The translations under genes and the position numbers were made by a program. A stretch of 58,897 bases of DNA. Source: Bacteroidales bacterium. GTDB lineage: Bacteria; Bacteroidota; Bacteroidia; Bacteroidales; UBA932. Under the pieces are notes generated by a model, which worked only from the letters and a program-made list of their open reading frames with translations, was not told where the DNA came from and ran no database searches. The stretch covers positions 1 to 58,897 of the forward strand of contig JAFQGK010000054.1 of assembly GCA_017398335.1 (NCBI GenBank), in the 5' to 3' direction. Shown here piece after piece: positions 1 to 8,040 of the stretch; position 1 is the first letter of the stretch; every line of letters begins with the position of its first letter.

Positions 1-96
1 GAAGACAGGAAGGCTGCAATCCTACACGATGCTCTTGCATATCTGGACGGTAAGGGATTTTTCTCTTTCAAGCTTCATGCTCTGAGCAGCAGTTGA
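1..96 (+). CDS. C-terminal end of an unidentified protein (partial)
   Basis: The window opens inside an open frame that runs 31 codons to a TGA at 94-96. The peptide is rich in helix-forming residues (EDRKAAILHDALAYL) and ends HALSSS. Its codon use resembles that of the clear genes here, and the intergenic repeats begin soon after the stop, which supports a real gene end. The start and most of the protein lie outside the window, so no family can be assigned. Confidence 0.5.
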   Translation, partial: EDRKAAILHDALAYLDGKGFFSFKLHALSSS

Positions 97-134
97 ATTC
101 CAATTTACCTGTCGGGAATCGCCTTTTCATGTAA

Positions 135-193
135 CTCCTAAGCACGGTAATATGTTCTTGAGAGCATATGGATTAGATCTGTGTGCTTAGGAG
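135..193. repeat. CCTAAGCACG-type palindromic element, copy 1
   Basis: The arms CTCCTAAGCAC (135-145) and GTGCTTAGGAG (183-193) are perfect 11-base inverted repeats around a 37-base loop. The left flank from about 113 (TCGCCTTTTCATGTAAC) is nearly repeated at 7907-7940, so the element may extend to about 113. It belongs to a family with five copies in the first 8 kb. Confidence 0.75.
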
Positions 194-205
194 TAGCAAA
201 GATTA

Positions 206-267
206 CACCCCTAAGCACAATAGCCATGAGTGCAGCATATCAGTGGTATGTTACCGTGCTTGGGGTG
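206..267. repeat. CCTAAGCACG-type palindromic element, copy 2
   Basis: CACCCCTAAGCAC (206-218) pairs with GTGCTTGGGGTG (256-267) with a single bulged T. The loop is 37 bases, the same size as in copy 1, although its sequence differs. This fits a transcribed hairpin or a palindromic mobile element better than chance. Confidence 0.7.
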
Positions 268-471
268 GAAAATCATCTCCCACGCCCGATGCACAGCCTG
301 TTCCCGATGGGTCGCAGATGGTACTGAAAGTACCGGAAAAAGGGGAAAATGCATCGTATCTGATGACAGAAGGTAGTATATTCCGGTATCTGTAGCGGAA
401 TAGCCGTATGATGATTATCTGTCTTTGATAATTCTGCTATAAATAATCAGCTAGCCGCAAGTCCTGAGATG

Positions 472-1809
472 TCATTCCGGGGTGTCATCTTTTTTGAATT
501 CCTGCAGAAACCAGGAGATTTCTTCCCATCCGGTATCCTGCTCGATATGATATTCGAAGTCTCTGGTCTGGTCGTTTCTTGAGATTATGCCGTCCATGTA
601 TTCAATTGCCGTATCCGGATTATTGAGCATCCAGATCATCTGGCATGTCCCTTTTTGTGTTACTCGAGCAACAAATAATGCGTTCGGGTGTTCCGTATCT
701 CCCTTGAGTGCCTTGTCAAAGGTCTCGACATAATCATGCATGACTGAAAATTCTTCTGATGTCGGCCAAAGGGATTCGTCTATATCCTTATACTCGAATA
801 TGACGGAACAATAATAACCGAATACCTTCCTCAAGGCTTCATCGTCCTTGTGTTCATTCAGACTGGCATTGACTACCATAAGAGCTTTAGCCCCTTCGGA
901 ATCCGTGGATTCGACAAGTGCAAAACTCTCTTCAGGAATTGTTACCGACAGAGTCCTACGGCTGAATATCTCCCTTAGTTTCTTTAAAGATAATGACCTG
1001 ATCACCAGATTGTGGCAGTCAAACTCAGACTTCTTGTCAGCCGGCACTTTTTCCAGGAATGCGTTGTAATCCATTCTGCTCGTTTTTTCCTCAGGGAAGA
1101 GCCCGGATATGATGACATATGCCTTGCTGCAGACAGTTTCCTCTCCGTTGACTATGCACTTCATATCCGGCACTTTAGGAAGAATGATTTCACTGCCGTT
1201 AAATATAATGTAGTGCGAGCAGATCTCATCCGCAAATTCACCGAACAATGCGACGGACAGATATGCATCGAGTCTTTGCCTTTTGTGAAGAAACTGCCCG
1301 AAACTTTTATAATCAGCAGCAAAACCTGCCAGATCCTCTTTGTTGACGCATATAGGAAGAACTGCGCAGAACAAAGTGATATATTCTGACTGCAATTCAT
1401 TCTTGAGTGTGTCGAAAAGTCCTGCATTTGCGTTCAGACATCTCTCTATGTGGACAGCTGTATCAGAAATCATTACCTCTTCCTCATCGACGATCATATT
1501 TTTGGCTTTCCACAAAGATGCAATCCTTTCAGCTGTGCTGAAAAGCATCCTGACGTCATCCTCAGTAGCCGGCAGCGGCAGTGACAGCTGTATTTCTTTT
1601 TTGTTCCCGATATTCAGCACCTGAATGCCTCTGCCGATGCTTGACGGATTGTATATGACCAGAGGACCGCTGCCGTCATTCTTGCCTTCTTCCATACGTC
1701 CACTGTCATCCGATGTTCCAAATACCCAGTTCTCCTTGCCGATGATGTCAGAGATGCTGAGAGGACTTTTGAAAAGTCTGGAGTTCTTTATAGATATGTC
1801 GCAAGCCAT
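472..1809 (-). CDS. DUF4299/DUF695-like protein, possible immunity protein
   Basis: This 445-residue soluble protein has no signal peptide. The N-terminal part (ISIKNSRLF, then IYNPSSIGRG and LSLPLP) resembles DUF4299 as I remember that family. The last ~110 residues (FVARVTQKGTCQMIWML, then FEYHIEQDTGWEEISWFL) fit DUF695, whose members end in a similar aromatic D-x-W motif. The gene starts 3 bases after the stop of the SUFU gene upstream, so the two are surely co-transcribed. Proteins of both families turn up among immunity genes of polymorphic toxin systems, which suggests that role here; no toxin gene is adjacent. The domain names come from memory and the function is inferred. Confidence 0.6.
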   Translation of the reverse strand: MACDISIKNSRLFKSPLSISDIIGKENWVFGTSDDSGRMEEGKNDGSGPLVIYNPSSIGRGIQVLNIGNKKEIQLSLPLPATEDDVRMLFSTAERIASLWKAKNMIVDEEEVMISDTAVHIERCLNANAGLFDTLKNELQSEYITLFCAVLPICVNKEDLAGFAADYKSFGQFLHKRQRLDAYLSVALFGEFADEICSHYIIFNGSEIILPKVPDMKCIVNGEETVCSKAYVIISGLFPEEKTSRMDYNAFLEKVPADKKSEFDCHNLVIRSLSLKKLREIFSRRTLSVTIPEESFALVESTDSEGAKALMVVNASLNEHKDDEALRKVFGYYCSVIFEYKDIDESLWPTSEEFSVMHDYVETFDKALKGDTEHPNALFVARVTQKGTCQMIWMLNNPDTAIEYMDGIISRNDQTRDFEYHIEQDTGWEEISWFLQEFKKDDTPE

Positions 1810-1812
1810 AGT

Positions 1813-3033
1813 TTATCTGTTGAATCTGCTTAATATTGTTTCCATTATATCGCATTCCTTTGGAAATAGACTTTCAATGAATTCAGGTGTGCCATGTTCG
1901 TATTTGTAATCCAGTTCTTCCTGAGTTATCGGCAGAATCTGATGGAATGCAATGGTCTTGCCGCTTGAAAGATTACAATGTGAGATCACACCTGTCAGAT
2001 ATGGGGCAGGAAAAAGAAGCAGAGAATTGTTGTAAGGCAGTTTATCTGAATATGGTTTTCCGCTCTCTGATCCTATGGTGTGGCCTTTCCCAAGCCAGGA
2101 ACCAGTGCGTCGCGAAAGTCTTGCTGTGTTTTTCAAAAGCCTTATAGGCCAATAATTGGATTCATCCTTGAGGGATTCGTCATCAAGTTTCCAGTCGGCC
2201 GGGAGGTATATCATGAATTCAGAATGCTCCGGTTGCTGATGTTTCACCCTGGACTCTGAGTCGACATTCATTCTGTATGCTCCTGCTCCTATGGTGCATA
2301 GCGTATAATAGTTACGACCTTCATGAGGTGGAATCATTGCTATGTCGATATGCATGTCTGTAGAAAGGAGTTCATGGTAAACGTGGTTGAACGGACCGAA
2401 TTCATCCTCAATGAACCCACTGACTTCAGCTTCATCCTTTTCTGAATAAAGAATTAGTCTTTCGGATTGCGTCTCGCTTTTGCTCAGCGCCCTTTTCCAT
2501 CTGTAAAGTATCTGTTCAGTCAGAGCCGTAATATCATCATCCCATATGTAAGCGAGGCCAATGTCATCCTTAACAGATCTGATGTTCTTTATTTCAAGGC
2601 TCACGAAGTTCCTATAGACCCTTAGCGTCTTGACATCCTCCCAGCGCATTGTCGAAAGCCTTATATACTTCTTCCATCCTTGACAGATTGTAAACATATG
2701 TGTTATGCCCTCATTTGTCACGACAGGGAATATACCTGCTTTCCTGTATTTGCGGAACATCTTTACCATATTCACGATGAGAATACCTTTAAGTACTCCC
2801 ACTATAAGAACACATTTGACCAGCCGGGATATGTCGCCATTAAATATGGCAAGCAGTACTCCGCAGAATATCAGAAGCAGATATGCGATATTGGCAACAC
2901 GATAGACAAACAGGTTATCCCACAGGGCATCTTTCAGAAAGGTCAGGATGCTTACCGGTATTTCAGTCCTGATGTCTTCTTCGGCATTTACACCATTTAT
3001 TTCAGGTAATTTGTCAAATGAATAACTTTTCAT
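1813..3033 (-). CDS. membrane-anchored SUFU (suppressor of fused) domain protein
   Basis: The 406-residue protein has two hydrophobic helices at about residues 46-66 and 71-90, followed by a region like the YcxB/PH-type membrane-proximal domain (TNEGI, then WEDVKTLRVYRNFVSLEI). The C-terminal half (about 195-395) is a bacterial SUFU domain: FGPFNHVYHELLS, then HIDIAMIPP, YYTLCTIG, FMIYLPADWKL, WPIRLLKNTARL, LGKGHTI and ITQEELDYKYEHG. Bacterial SUFU proteins are known immunity proteins in polymorphic toxin systems; the membrane anchor would place it at the inner face of the cytoplasmic membrane. It is the first gene of a two-gene unit, with a TATATTTG box on this strand 36 bases before the start. 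Confidence 0.8.
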   Translation of the reverse strand: MKSYSFDKLPEINGVNAEEDIRTEIPVSILTFLKDALWDNLFVYRVANIAYLLLIFCGVLLAIFNGDISRLVKCVLIVGVLKGILIVNMVKMFRKYRKAGIFPVVTNEGITHMFTICQGWKKYIRLSTMRWEDVKTLRVYRNFVSLEIKNIRSVKDDIGLAYIWDDDITALTEQILYRWKRALSKSETQSERLILYSEKDEAEVSGFIEDEFGPFNHVYHELLSTDMHIDIAMIPPHEGRNYYTLCTIGAGAYRMNVDSESRVKHQQPEHSEFMIYLPADWKLDDESLKDESNYWPIRLLKNTARLSRRTGSWLGKGHTIGSESGKPYSDKLPYNNSLLLFPAPYLTGVISHCNLSSGKTIAFHQILPITQEELDYKYEHGTPEFIESLFPKECDIMETILSRFNR

Positions 3034-3068
3034 GGTCTATATATCTTTTGCTTGATTCGTAACCATTG

Positions 3069-3076
3069 CAAATATA
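3069..3076 (-). promoter_or_regulatory. -7 promoter box for the SUFU gene pair
   Basis: On the minus strand this reads TATATTTG, matching the Bacteroidota -7 consensus TAnnTTTG. The ATG of the SUFU gene lies 36 bases downstream. I see no good TTG at -33. Confidence 0.5.
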
Positions 3077-3154
3077 CTGAAAATTTTATGGATTCCGTCA
3101 TGTTTATCCTGTTCTGCCGGAATCAGGAACTCTGTTGACGTTGCTGCTGTATAA

Positions 3155-3292
3155 GATTGCCGGTCAAGCCGGCAATGACGTCATCCCCGACTTTTCACCC
3201 TCATCCTTAACCGTCGTTCTCTGTCATCCCCGACCGTAGCTTTACGTTATCCCTGACCGTAGCTTTACGTCATCCCCGACCTGATCGGGGAT
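3155..3292. repeat. TTGCCGG palindrome and GTCATCCCCGACC repeat cluster
   Basis: The unit at 3155-3180 (GATTGCCGGTCAAGCCGGCA plus ATGACG) is a near-perfect palindrome and recurs as an array at 8041-8186. It is followed by several copies of TCATCCCCGACC, including two tandem units ending in GTAGCTTTACG, and closes with the palindrome CCCCGACCTGATCGGGG (3273-3289). Such modules are short interspersed repeats of the REP type. Confidence 0.75.
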
Positions 3293-3354
3293 CTCATTGC
3301 TGAACAGTTACAGAGATCTGTAGGAGATGCATCTATTTGTTTTGCAGCACATCT

Positions 3355-3417
3355 CACCCCCTAAGCACGGTAATGTGTTATGTTGGCCATATATGACTGA
3401 TTCATGTGCTCAGTGGT
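3355..3417. repeat. CCTAAGCACG-type palindromic element, copy 3
   Basis: CACCCCCTAAGCAC (3355-3368) pairs imperfectly with GTGCTCAGTGGT (3406-3417). GGTAAT follows the left arm as in copy 1. The mismatches keep most pairing, so this is a diverged member of the family. Confidence 0.6.
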
Positions 3418-3429
3418 CACATCCTCGGT

Positions 3430-3490
3430 ACCCCTAAGCACGTCACCCCTAAGCACGGCGCAATAGAGATAAATTTACGTGCTCAGCGGT
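3430..3490. repeat. CCTAAGCACG-type palindromic element, copy 4, with doubled left arm
   Basis: The left arm CCCCTAAGCACG occurs twice in tandem (3431-3442 and 3446-3457) and can pair with CGTGCTCAGCGG at 3478-3489. The doubling also occurs in copy 5. Confidence 0.6.
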
Positions 3491-3574
3491 TTACCATGAG
3501 AACATTATCGCACCCAATGAGCGGCTGTCTTTGTTGGGTTGCAAATGCTCACACTGATTCGTAAAGAGAAAACC

Positions 3575-3605
3575 TTTGTAATTCATACGGATTTATCTAA
3601 CTTTG
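3575..3605 (+). promoter_or_regulatory. promoter for the 3736 lipoprotein gene
   Basis: TTTG at 3575-3578 and TAACTTTG at 3598-3605 are separated by 19 bases, a full match to the Bacteroidota -33/-7 promoter. Transcription would begin near 3612 and leave a leader of about 120 bases. Confidence 0.6.
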
Positions 3606-3735
3606 GACAGATGAATCGGAATTTGTCAAATTGATTCCTTTTTGAGATATGCTGGTAAATTCCAGTCCTATTGGTGTTTACTGAAAATAATCAGTAGCTA
3701 TGCGAAGATGGATTTAAGGCAAAAGGATATTAGAT

Positions 3736-4866
3736 ATGGATATCAGGCTTATAGTTAAAGCGGCATTTCTGTCAGCAGTATTCATATGGGGGACAGGCTG
3801 TGCCGGTACATATGATGAGTCACCATTGAGAATCAGGACAGGTACTGATGATATGGGGACCACATATGCTATTGTGGATAGTGCGACCGACAGCCTGATC
3901 TATTACGGTGGTAATAATGAAATCAGGTTAGATACTGTTATAAATGGTAATTATATCTTTTATGAGGATTTTTGGAGTGAGGAATGTTCCGGACGTTTAG
4001 TCGTATATGATCCTGTTGATTCTCTTTTGCTGGTAGCTGCTACTTGCTGGGATTGTAACTTTGATCGGCATGATAGGGAACTGCTCAACAGCGGGGTTGA
4101 AAAACTGTTTGAGATAGAATCACTTGATGTCGAAAACAGAAGTATCATAGTCAAACTCTTCAATGACCGTATCTGGCCTTTGGATCTGAAAGGAGAGAGA
4201 TATGGTGATTTTTGGGTTGAGTATACTGTCAGGCCCAATTCAATGGTTGCCGACACGTTAGTGCTGACTCCCGGTGATACGACGTTGATAATGAACAATT
4301 CCGTTTTTCTAACAGTTTATCATAATGGAAAACTTCTGGCAGAACCTCATATACAATCCACATCATTTGATGGTATAGTAAATCCAGAGCAATACATTCT
4401 TGCACCTACAGATAAGGTGTGGTTCAATCTGGAAGGAGATAGGCTGGTAGCTTTTACCGGTATGTTCATGAACGAGACCGATTGCGGATACTGGACGGAA
4501 ATGATAATCGAACCTAATGGAAATTTCTCCCTGCATTATGGGGACTCTGAATCCTTGCTGGGATTTGATGACTTGCTGTATGACCTACGCGAAGAAATCA
4601 CACAAGAAGAACTTGCTGACTATATAGTACACATGGACTTTTATAATGAGCCTTCTTCATCCCCGGAAGAGTACGCACATCTCTTTATATTCTGTCTGGA
4701 TAATAAGGATGCAAATGCCAGAGAGACAGTTGGCTGTAAATTCAATGAAATGCTGGACCGTTATCCTGGCAAGGTACGGGAATTGAAGCAATATCTCAAT
4801 TCATTTTCTTCTGATTTTAAAAAGGAAATCAAGGAGAGTCTGATGAGGTGTGCGGATCTTGAATGA
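3736..4866 (+). CDS. lipoprotein of unknown function
   Basis: The 376-residue protein begins with a lipoprotein signal peptide whose lipobox ends at Cys22 (WGTGC). The mature protein has no repeat or known motif that I recognise; its middle is rich in beta-type segments (a stretch ending FWVEYTVRP, then LVLTPGDTTL) and the C-terminal ~80 residues look helical. It stands alone behind its own promoter and 123 bases before the small gene at 4990. Since an acidic, membrane-anchored protein in this setting could be another immunity protein, that role is possible but not shown. Confidence 0.6.
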   Translation: MDIRLIVKAAFLSAVFIWGTGCAGTYDESPLRIRTGTDDMGTTYAIVDSATDSLIYYGGNNEIRLDTVINGNYIFYEDFWSEECSGRLVVYDPVDSLLLVAATCWDCNFDRHDRELLNSGVEKLFEIESLDVENRSIIVKLFNDRIWPLDLKGERYGDFWVEYTVRPNSMVADTLVLTPGDTTLIMNNSVFLTVYHNGKLLAEPHIQSTSFDGIVNPEQYILAPTDKVWFNLEGDRLVAFTGMFMNETDCGYWTEMIIEPNGNFSLHYGDSESLLGFDDLLYDLREEITQEELADYIVHMDFYNEPSSSPEEYAHLFIFCLDNKDANARETVGCKFNEMLDRYPGKVRELKQYLNSFSSDFKKEIKESLMRCADLE

Positions 4867-4989
4867 TGAATGAACGGAAAAACAGGACTCTACAACTCGA
4901 AATGTCCTGTCTCTCAAAATAATAGGTAAAGTTAATCCGACAGAGGCATATCTCCAAAGTATATAGAAGCCTCATAAAAAATCGAGAAG

Positions 4990-5409
4990 ATGAAAGAATT
5001 ATATTATCTGAATCAGGATGTATTGCCTGCAATGCCTGTTCCTCACGATTGCATAATCAAAAGCATTGCGCTGGAGGGGGAGTCGCTCGTATTTTCGTTT
5101 GCAGACGATATCAGCAGGTATGATCCAGTGCGCCATATCAGACCGGATGCCAAGTCGTTGATTATCCGATACCATCTTATTGATGAAGTTTACAGTCTCT
5201 ATAGATTTGTCAATCCTGGCAAAATATTCTTCAGGGAAGGGGCTTATAAAGGTTTGCCACAAGACGCTCTGTTCAGGCTGGCTGATGGAAAATTAGAATA
5301 TCTATATCATTTTGTTAGTTATGAATCAATTATAATAAAGATGTATTCCGAACGTGAAATAATACTGGATGCTGACGTGGATTACGTCGAGTATGAATGG
5401 ATATACTAG
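4990..5409 (+). CDS. small soluble protein, immunity-like, function unknown
   Basis: This 139-residue protein has no signal peptide or membrane segment. The stretch PHDCIIKSI, then LVFSFADDISRYD and PDAKSLIIRYHL reads like the compact alpha/beta immunity proteins seen next to polymorphic toxins, but I cannot name a family. Its last codons overlap the ATG (5397) of a 46-codon ORF with an HEIGH protease motif, so the two may be a cognate pair or the remains of one. Function is inferred from context only. Confidence 0.55.
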   Translation: MKELYYLNQDVLPAMPVPHDCIIKSIALEGESLVFSFADDISRYDPVRHIRPDAKSLIIRYHLIDEVYSLYRFVNPGKIFFREGAYKGLPQDALFRLADGKLEYLYHFVSYESIIIKMYSEREIILDADVDYVEYEWIY

Positions 5410-5537
5410 AACGTCTTCTGGCACATGAAATCGGCCATTGTACCGATTATGCAAGAGGTTTGCTGAACAGCCGTTCAGGCTACAAAGAGGAAAATTTTGC
5501 AGATAATTATGCATATGGATACGACAATGAGGAATAA
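5397..5537 (+). CDS. 46-residue ORF with HEIGH zinc-metalloprotease motif, probable toxin-domain remnant
   Basis: The frame opens directly after a stop (TGA 5394-5396) with ATG at 5397 and ends TAA at 5535-5537. It encodes MDILERLLAHEIGHCTDYARG, split here for length, then a basic linker, YKEENFADNYAYG and an acidic end. HExxH plus a downstream Glu-Glu-x-x-Ala-Asp segment is the layout of the zinc site and third ligand in gluzincin-like proteases. It overlaps the upstream gene by 13 bases and the likely start of the TonB receptor by 11. It is far too short for a whole protease. I read it as the C-terminal end of a metalloprotease toxin domain whose front was deleted, or as a real micro-protein. 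Confidence 0.45.
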   Translation: MDILERLLAHEIGHCTDYARGLLNSRSGYKEENFADNYAYGYDNEE

Positions 5538-7881
5538 ATATATCATAATAATATCAGTCCTTTTACTCATTCATAGTGCCGGAGTGTATGCGCAGAACTC
5601 ATGCAGCATCTCGGGAACTGTGCTTGATGCTGAAGGTGAAACGATTTCATATGCAACTGCAGTCCTGTATGATGGCGATAAAATCATTGCAGGAACTCTG
5701 TCAGATGAAAACGGAAGATTTCAGCTGAGTACAGGTAGATCATCCGGTAAGCTGACCCTATCCGTGGAATACCTCGGATACTATAGAAAAGATATCGGGA
5801 TTTCAGTGTCAGCGCCTTCTGTGACCTTAGGGAATATAGTACTTGAAGAAAATTCCCGTCTTTTAGGAGAAGCTGTCGTAACCGCTGTTACAGAGCCGCA
5901 GAAAAAAGCAGTGGAGCGTACCAGTATCAATGCCGCTGCCAACATGACCTCATCCAAGGGCTCGGCAATAGATGTGCTTCGTTCAGCTTCATCGGTGACG
6001 ATATCGAACGATGTCATCTCCATCAGAGGCAACTCCAACATCCTCGTACTGATGGACGGTATTCCGACCACAGTAAGCGACCTTTCAGCAATTCCTGCAG
6101 CCAACATAAAGACTATTGACATCATAACCAACCCTGACGCCTCATATGATTCAGGCGGAACCGGAGGAATCATAAATATCGTATCTAAGAAAATAAGCAC
6201 CAAAGGGTTCAGCGGTGTGGTTGCCGCCAATTACGGATTCAACCATTTCGTGACCGGTAATGCAGCATTCACATTCAACCGCCCGAAAGTCTCATACAGG
6301 TTCACATACAACACCAGGTACGAGGACGATGTCGTCAATACGGTTCTCGACCGCACTATGCACCAGACTGGCAGTCAGACTCTGCAGAGGATGGAAGCCA
6401 CAAGATATACCTTCAACAACAATATCGGTCTCGGAGCGGACTTCAGGTTCAACAATCGAAATACGCTGAATGTCGACCTGAAATGCATCATTCCACGTCT
6501 TAATGTCAGACAGAATCTCCAGAATACATTTGTCGTCCAAGGCACTGACAAAGTGGAGAACAGACATAATGACGTGACCTGGAACAGAGAGAATATCGAA
6601 GCCTCAATCGCCTACAAGCATGTCATCAGGCCGGAAGTCTCAGACATTTCCATCAAAGGATCCATCTCAAAGATCTGGGGCCACAGGCCGTCATACTACT
6701 TCCATGAAGGCAACGAGGTCAATCGTTCCAATTCAGGAGGCAGTCCGTTCATAACTGCTCTGCAAGGTGATTATACACATAAATACAATGTCGGAATCCT
6801 TAGTGCAGGAGCAAAGGTTACTTACAGAAGCAATGACATATATCACCGGTTTTATACTATGGATAATGGTGAATGGGCGTATTCGGAGTCGTTCAGCAAC
6901 GACCTTATGCATACGGAACTTGTACCGGCGGCCTACGTGATGTTCGCCTCTGGAATCGGAAAGAAGTTCTCATACAAAGCAGGTCTTCGAGGCGAGTTCA
7001 GCACTGTGACCCTCAGCAGTACTCACGAGAATCTCCACAAAAGGAACAACGGATTTTTCCTCGCTCCATCACTTTCCGGTACTTATAAAGTATCTGCCGG
7101 TGATGAGCTTGCGGTGGCTTTTTCGCGCAGAATAGGACGACCTTCATATCCTCAGCTCAATCCGTATATGAGCATGGTGGATGCCACTACCTATGAACAA
7201 GGAAACATGAACCTCACTCCTGAGCAATCAAGCAAGCTGGACTTAAGCTACAGTCATAACGGCAAGTCATTCAAACTCTTTGCAGACGTATACCTGAACC
7301 ATACTTCGGGGTATATATCACAGATCACGAAGTTCCAGGATGACATTCTGGTTACAACATATATAAATGCAGAGTCGGATCTGAAGACGGGCCTTGACTT
7401 GTCACTTACCGTCAGTCCGTTCAAATGGATGAACGCCACATTGAACGCAAACACATTCTATGTGAACACCAAAGGAAATTTTGACGGTGCTGACATAGAC
7501 AACAGAGGCTGGTCAAATAACAGCAATATCCTCTTTGATTTTGCTCCGGGCAAGACTACAGACATTCAGCTGCAATACTTTCTCACTACACCGCAGTACT
7601 ACCCTCAGCTTACAACATCGCTTACTCACTATATGAACTTAGGATTGAAGCAGAGGTTGCTCAAAGGTGCTATGAGCATATCCGTCCTGCTTACTGATGT
7701 GTTCAATACCTATGTGTGGGAGGTGCACTCATATAATAAAGTGTTTGACCTGACAAATATCAGTACCCGTAAAAGCCGGATGCTCTGGCTGGGTATCACA
7801 TATAACATCAACTCATTCAAGCAGAAGAAATCTCAGGGCAAATCAGAAAACGACAGAAGCCTTATAAAGCTTGGCCTCTAG
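5527..7881 (+). CDS. TonB-dependent receptor of the outer-membrane beta-barrel family
   Basis: The protein is about 784 residues. It has a signal peptide (ending VYAQ), a carboxypeptidase-regulatory-like domain (SISGTVLDAEGETISYATAVLYD, written here only to show the fold: SISGTVLDAEGE), a plug domain with SIRGNSNILVLMDGIP and the glycine-rich SGGTGGIINIVSKK, and a long barrel ending in a beta-strand region before a basic tail. The plug motif LVLMDGIPT marks the SusC-distant 'OMP_b-brl_3' group rather than SusC, and no SusD gene follows. In-frame starts also exist at 5497 (TTG), 5509 and 5515; 5527 gives the cleanest signal peptide. The substrate is not evident. Confidence 0.85.
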   Translation: MRNKYIIIISVLLLIHSAGVYAQNSCSISGTVLDAEGETISYATAVLYDGDKIIAGTLSDENGRFQLSTGRSSGKLTLSVEYLGYYRKDIGISVSAPSVTLGNIVLEENSRLLGEAVVTAVTEPQKKAVERTSINAAANMTSSKGSAIDVLRSASSVTISNDVISIRGNSNILVLMDGIPTTVSDLSAIPAANIKTIDIITNPDASYDSGGTGGIINIVSKKISTKGFSGVVAANYGFNHFVTGNAAFTFNRPKVSYRFTYNTRYEDDVVNTVLDRTMHQTGSQTLQRMEATRYTFNNNIGLGADFRFNNRNTLNVDLKCIIPRLNVRQNLQNTFVVQGTDKVENRHNDVTWNRENIEASIAYKHVIRPEVSDISIKGSISKIWGHRPSYYFHEGNEVNRSNSGGSPFITALQGDYTHKYNVGILSAGAKVTYRSNDIYHRFYTMDNGEWAYSESFSNDLMHTELVPAAYVMFASGIGKKFSYKAGLRGEFSTVTLSSTHENLHKRNNGFFLAPSLSGTYKVSAGDELAVAFSRRIGRPSYPQLNPYMSMVDATTYEQGNMNLTPEQSSKLDLSYSHNGKSFKLFADVYLNHTSGYISQITKFQDDILVTTYINAESDLKTGLDLSLTVSPFKWMNATLNANTFYVNTKGNFDGADIDNRGWSNNSNILFDFAPGKTTDIQLQYFLTTPQYYPQLTTSLTHYMNLGLKQRLLKGAMSISVLLTDVFNTYVWEVHSYNKVFDLTNISTRKSRMLWLGITYNINSFKQKKSQGKSENDRSLIKLGL

Positions 7882-7928
7882 ACTTCTAATGTAAACATGT
7901 TTTCTGCCGGAAATCGCCTTTCATGTAA

Positions 7929-8004
7929 CCCCTAAGCACGACAACCCTAAGCACGCAGATATCAAGTACTTGTCAGATTTTTGGTATTTACGTGCGCGAA
8001 GGTT
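7929..8004. repeat. CCTAAGCACG-type palindromic element, copy 5, with doubled left arm
   Basis: CCCCTAAGCACG (7929-7940) is followed by a second arm CCCTAAGCACG (7945-7955). The right arm is decayed to CGTGC (7991-7995) and GGTT (8001-8004). The 20-odd bases before it (CGCCTTTCATGTAAC) nearly match the bases before copy 1 at about 113-134. Confidence 0.6.
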
Positions 8005-8040
8005 ATAGTCATGCATGCCTGACACCATGTCATCCACACA

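Larger units (their letters stand above)
97..471. other. intergenic region with two palindromic repeats and a possible gene relic
   Basis: This 375-base stretch holds two inverted-repeat elements built on CCTAAGCACG (135-193 and 206-267). Between 268 and 395 an open frame with plausible codon use ends in a TAG; it encodes a peptide with PTPDAQPVPDGSQ and ends FRYL. The same frame extends upstream only by reading through the repeat, so it may be the tail of a gene cut by the repeat. I do not recognise it. Confidence 0.4.
3034..3735. other. repeat-rich intergenic region between divergent genes
   Basis: No gene is visible in this 702-base stretch. It holds a TTGCCGGTCAAGCCGGCAA palindrome with following TCATCCCCGAC repeats (3155-3292), two CCTAAGCACG-type hairpins (3355-3417 and 3430-3490), and the promoter for the lipoprotein gene at 3736. 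Confidence 0.7.
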
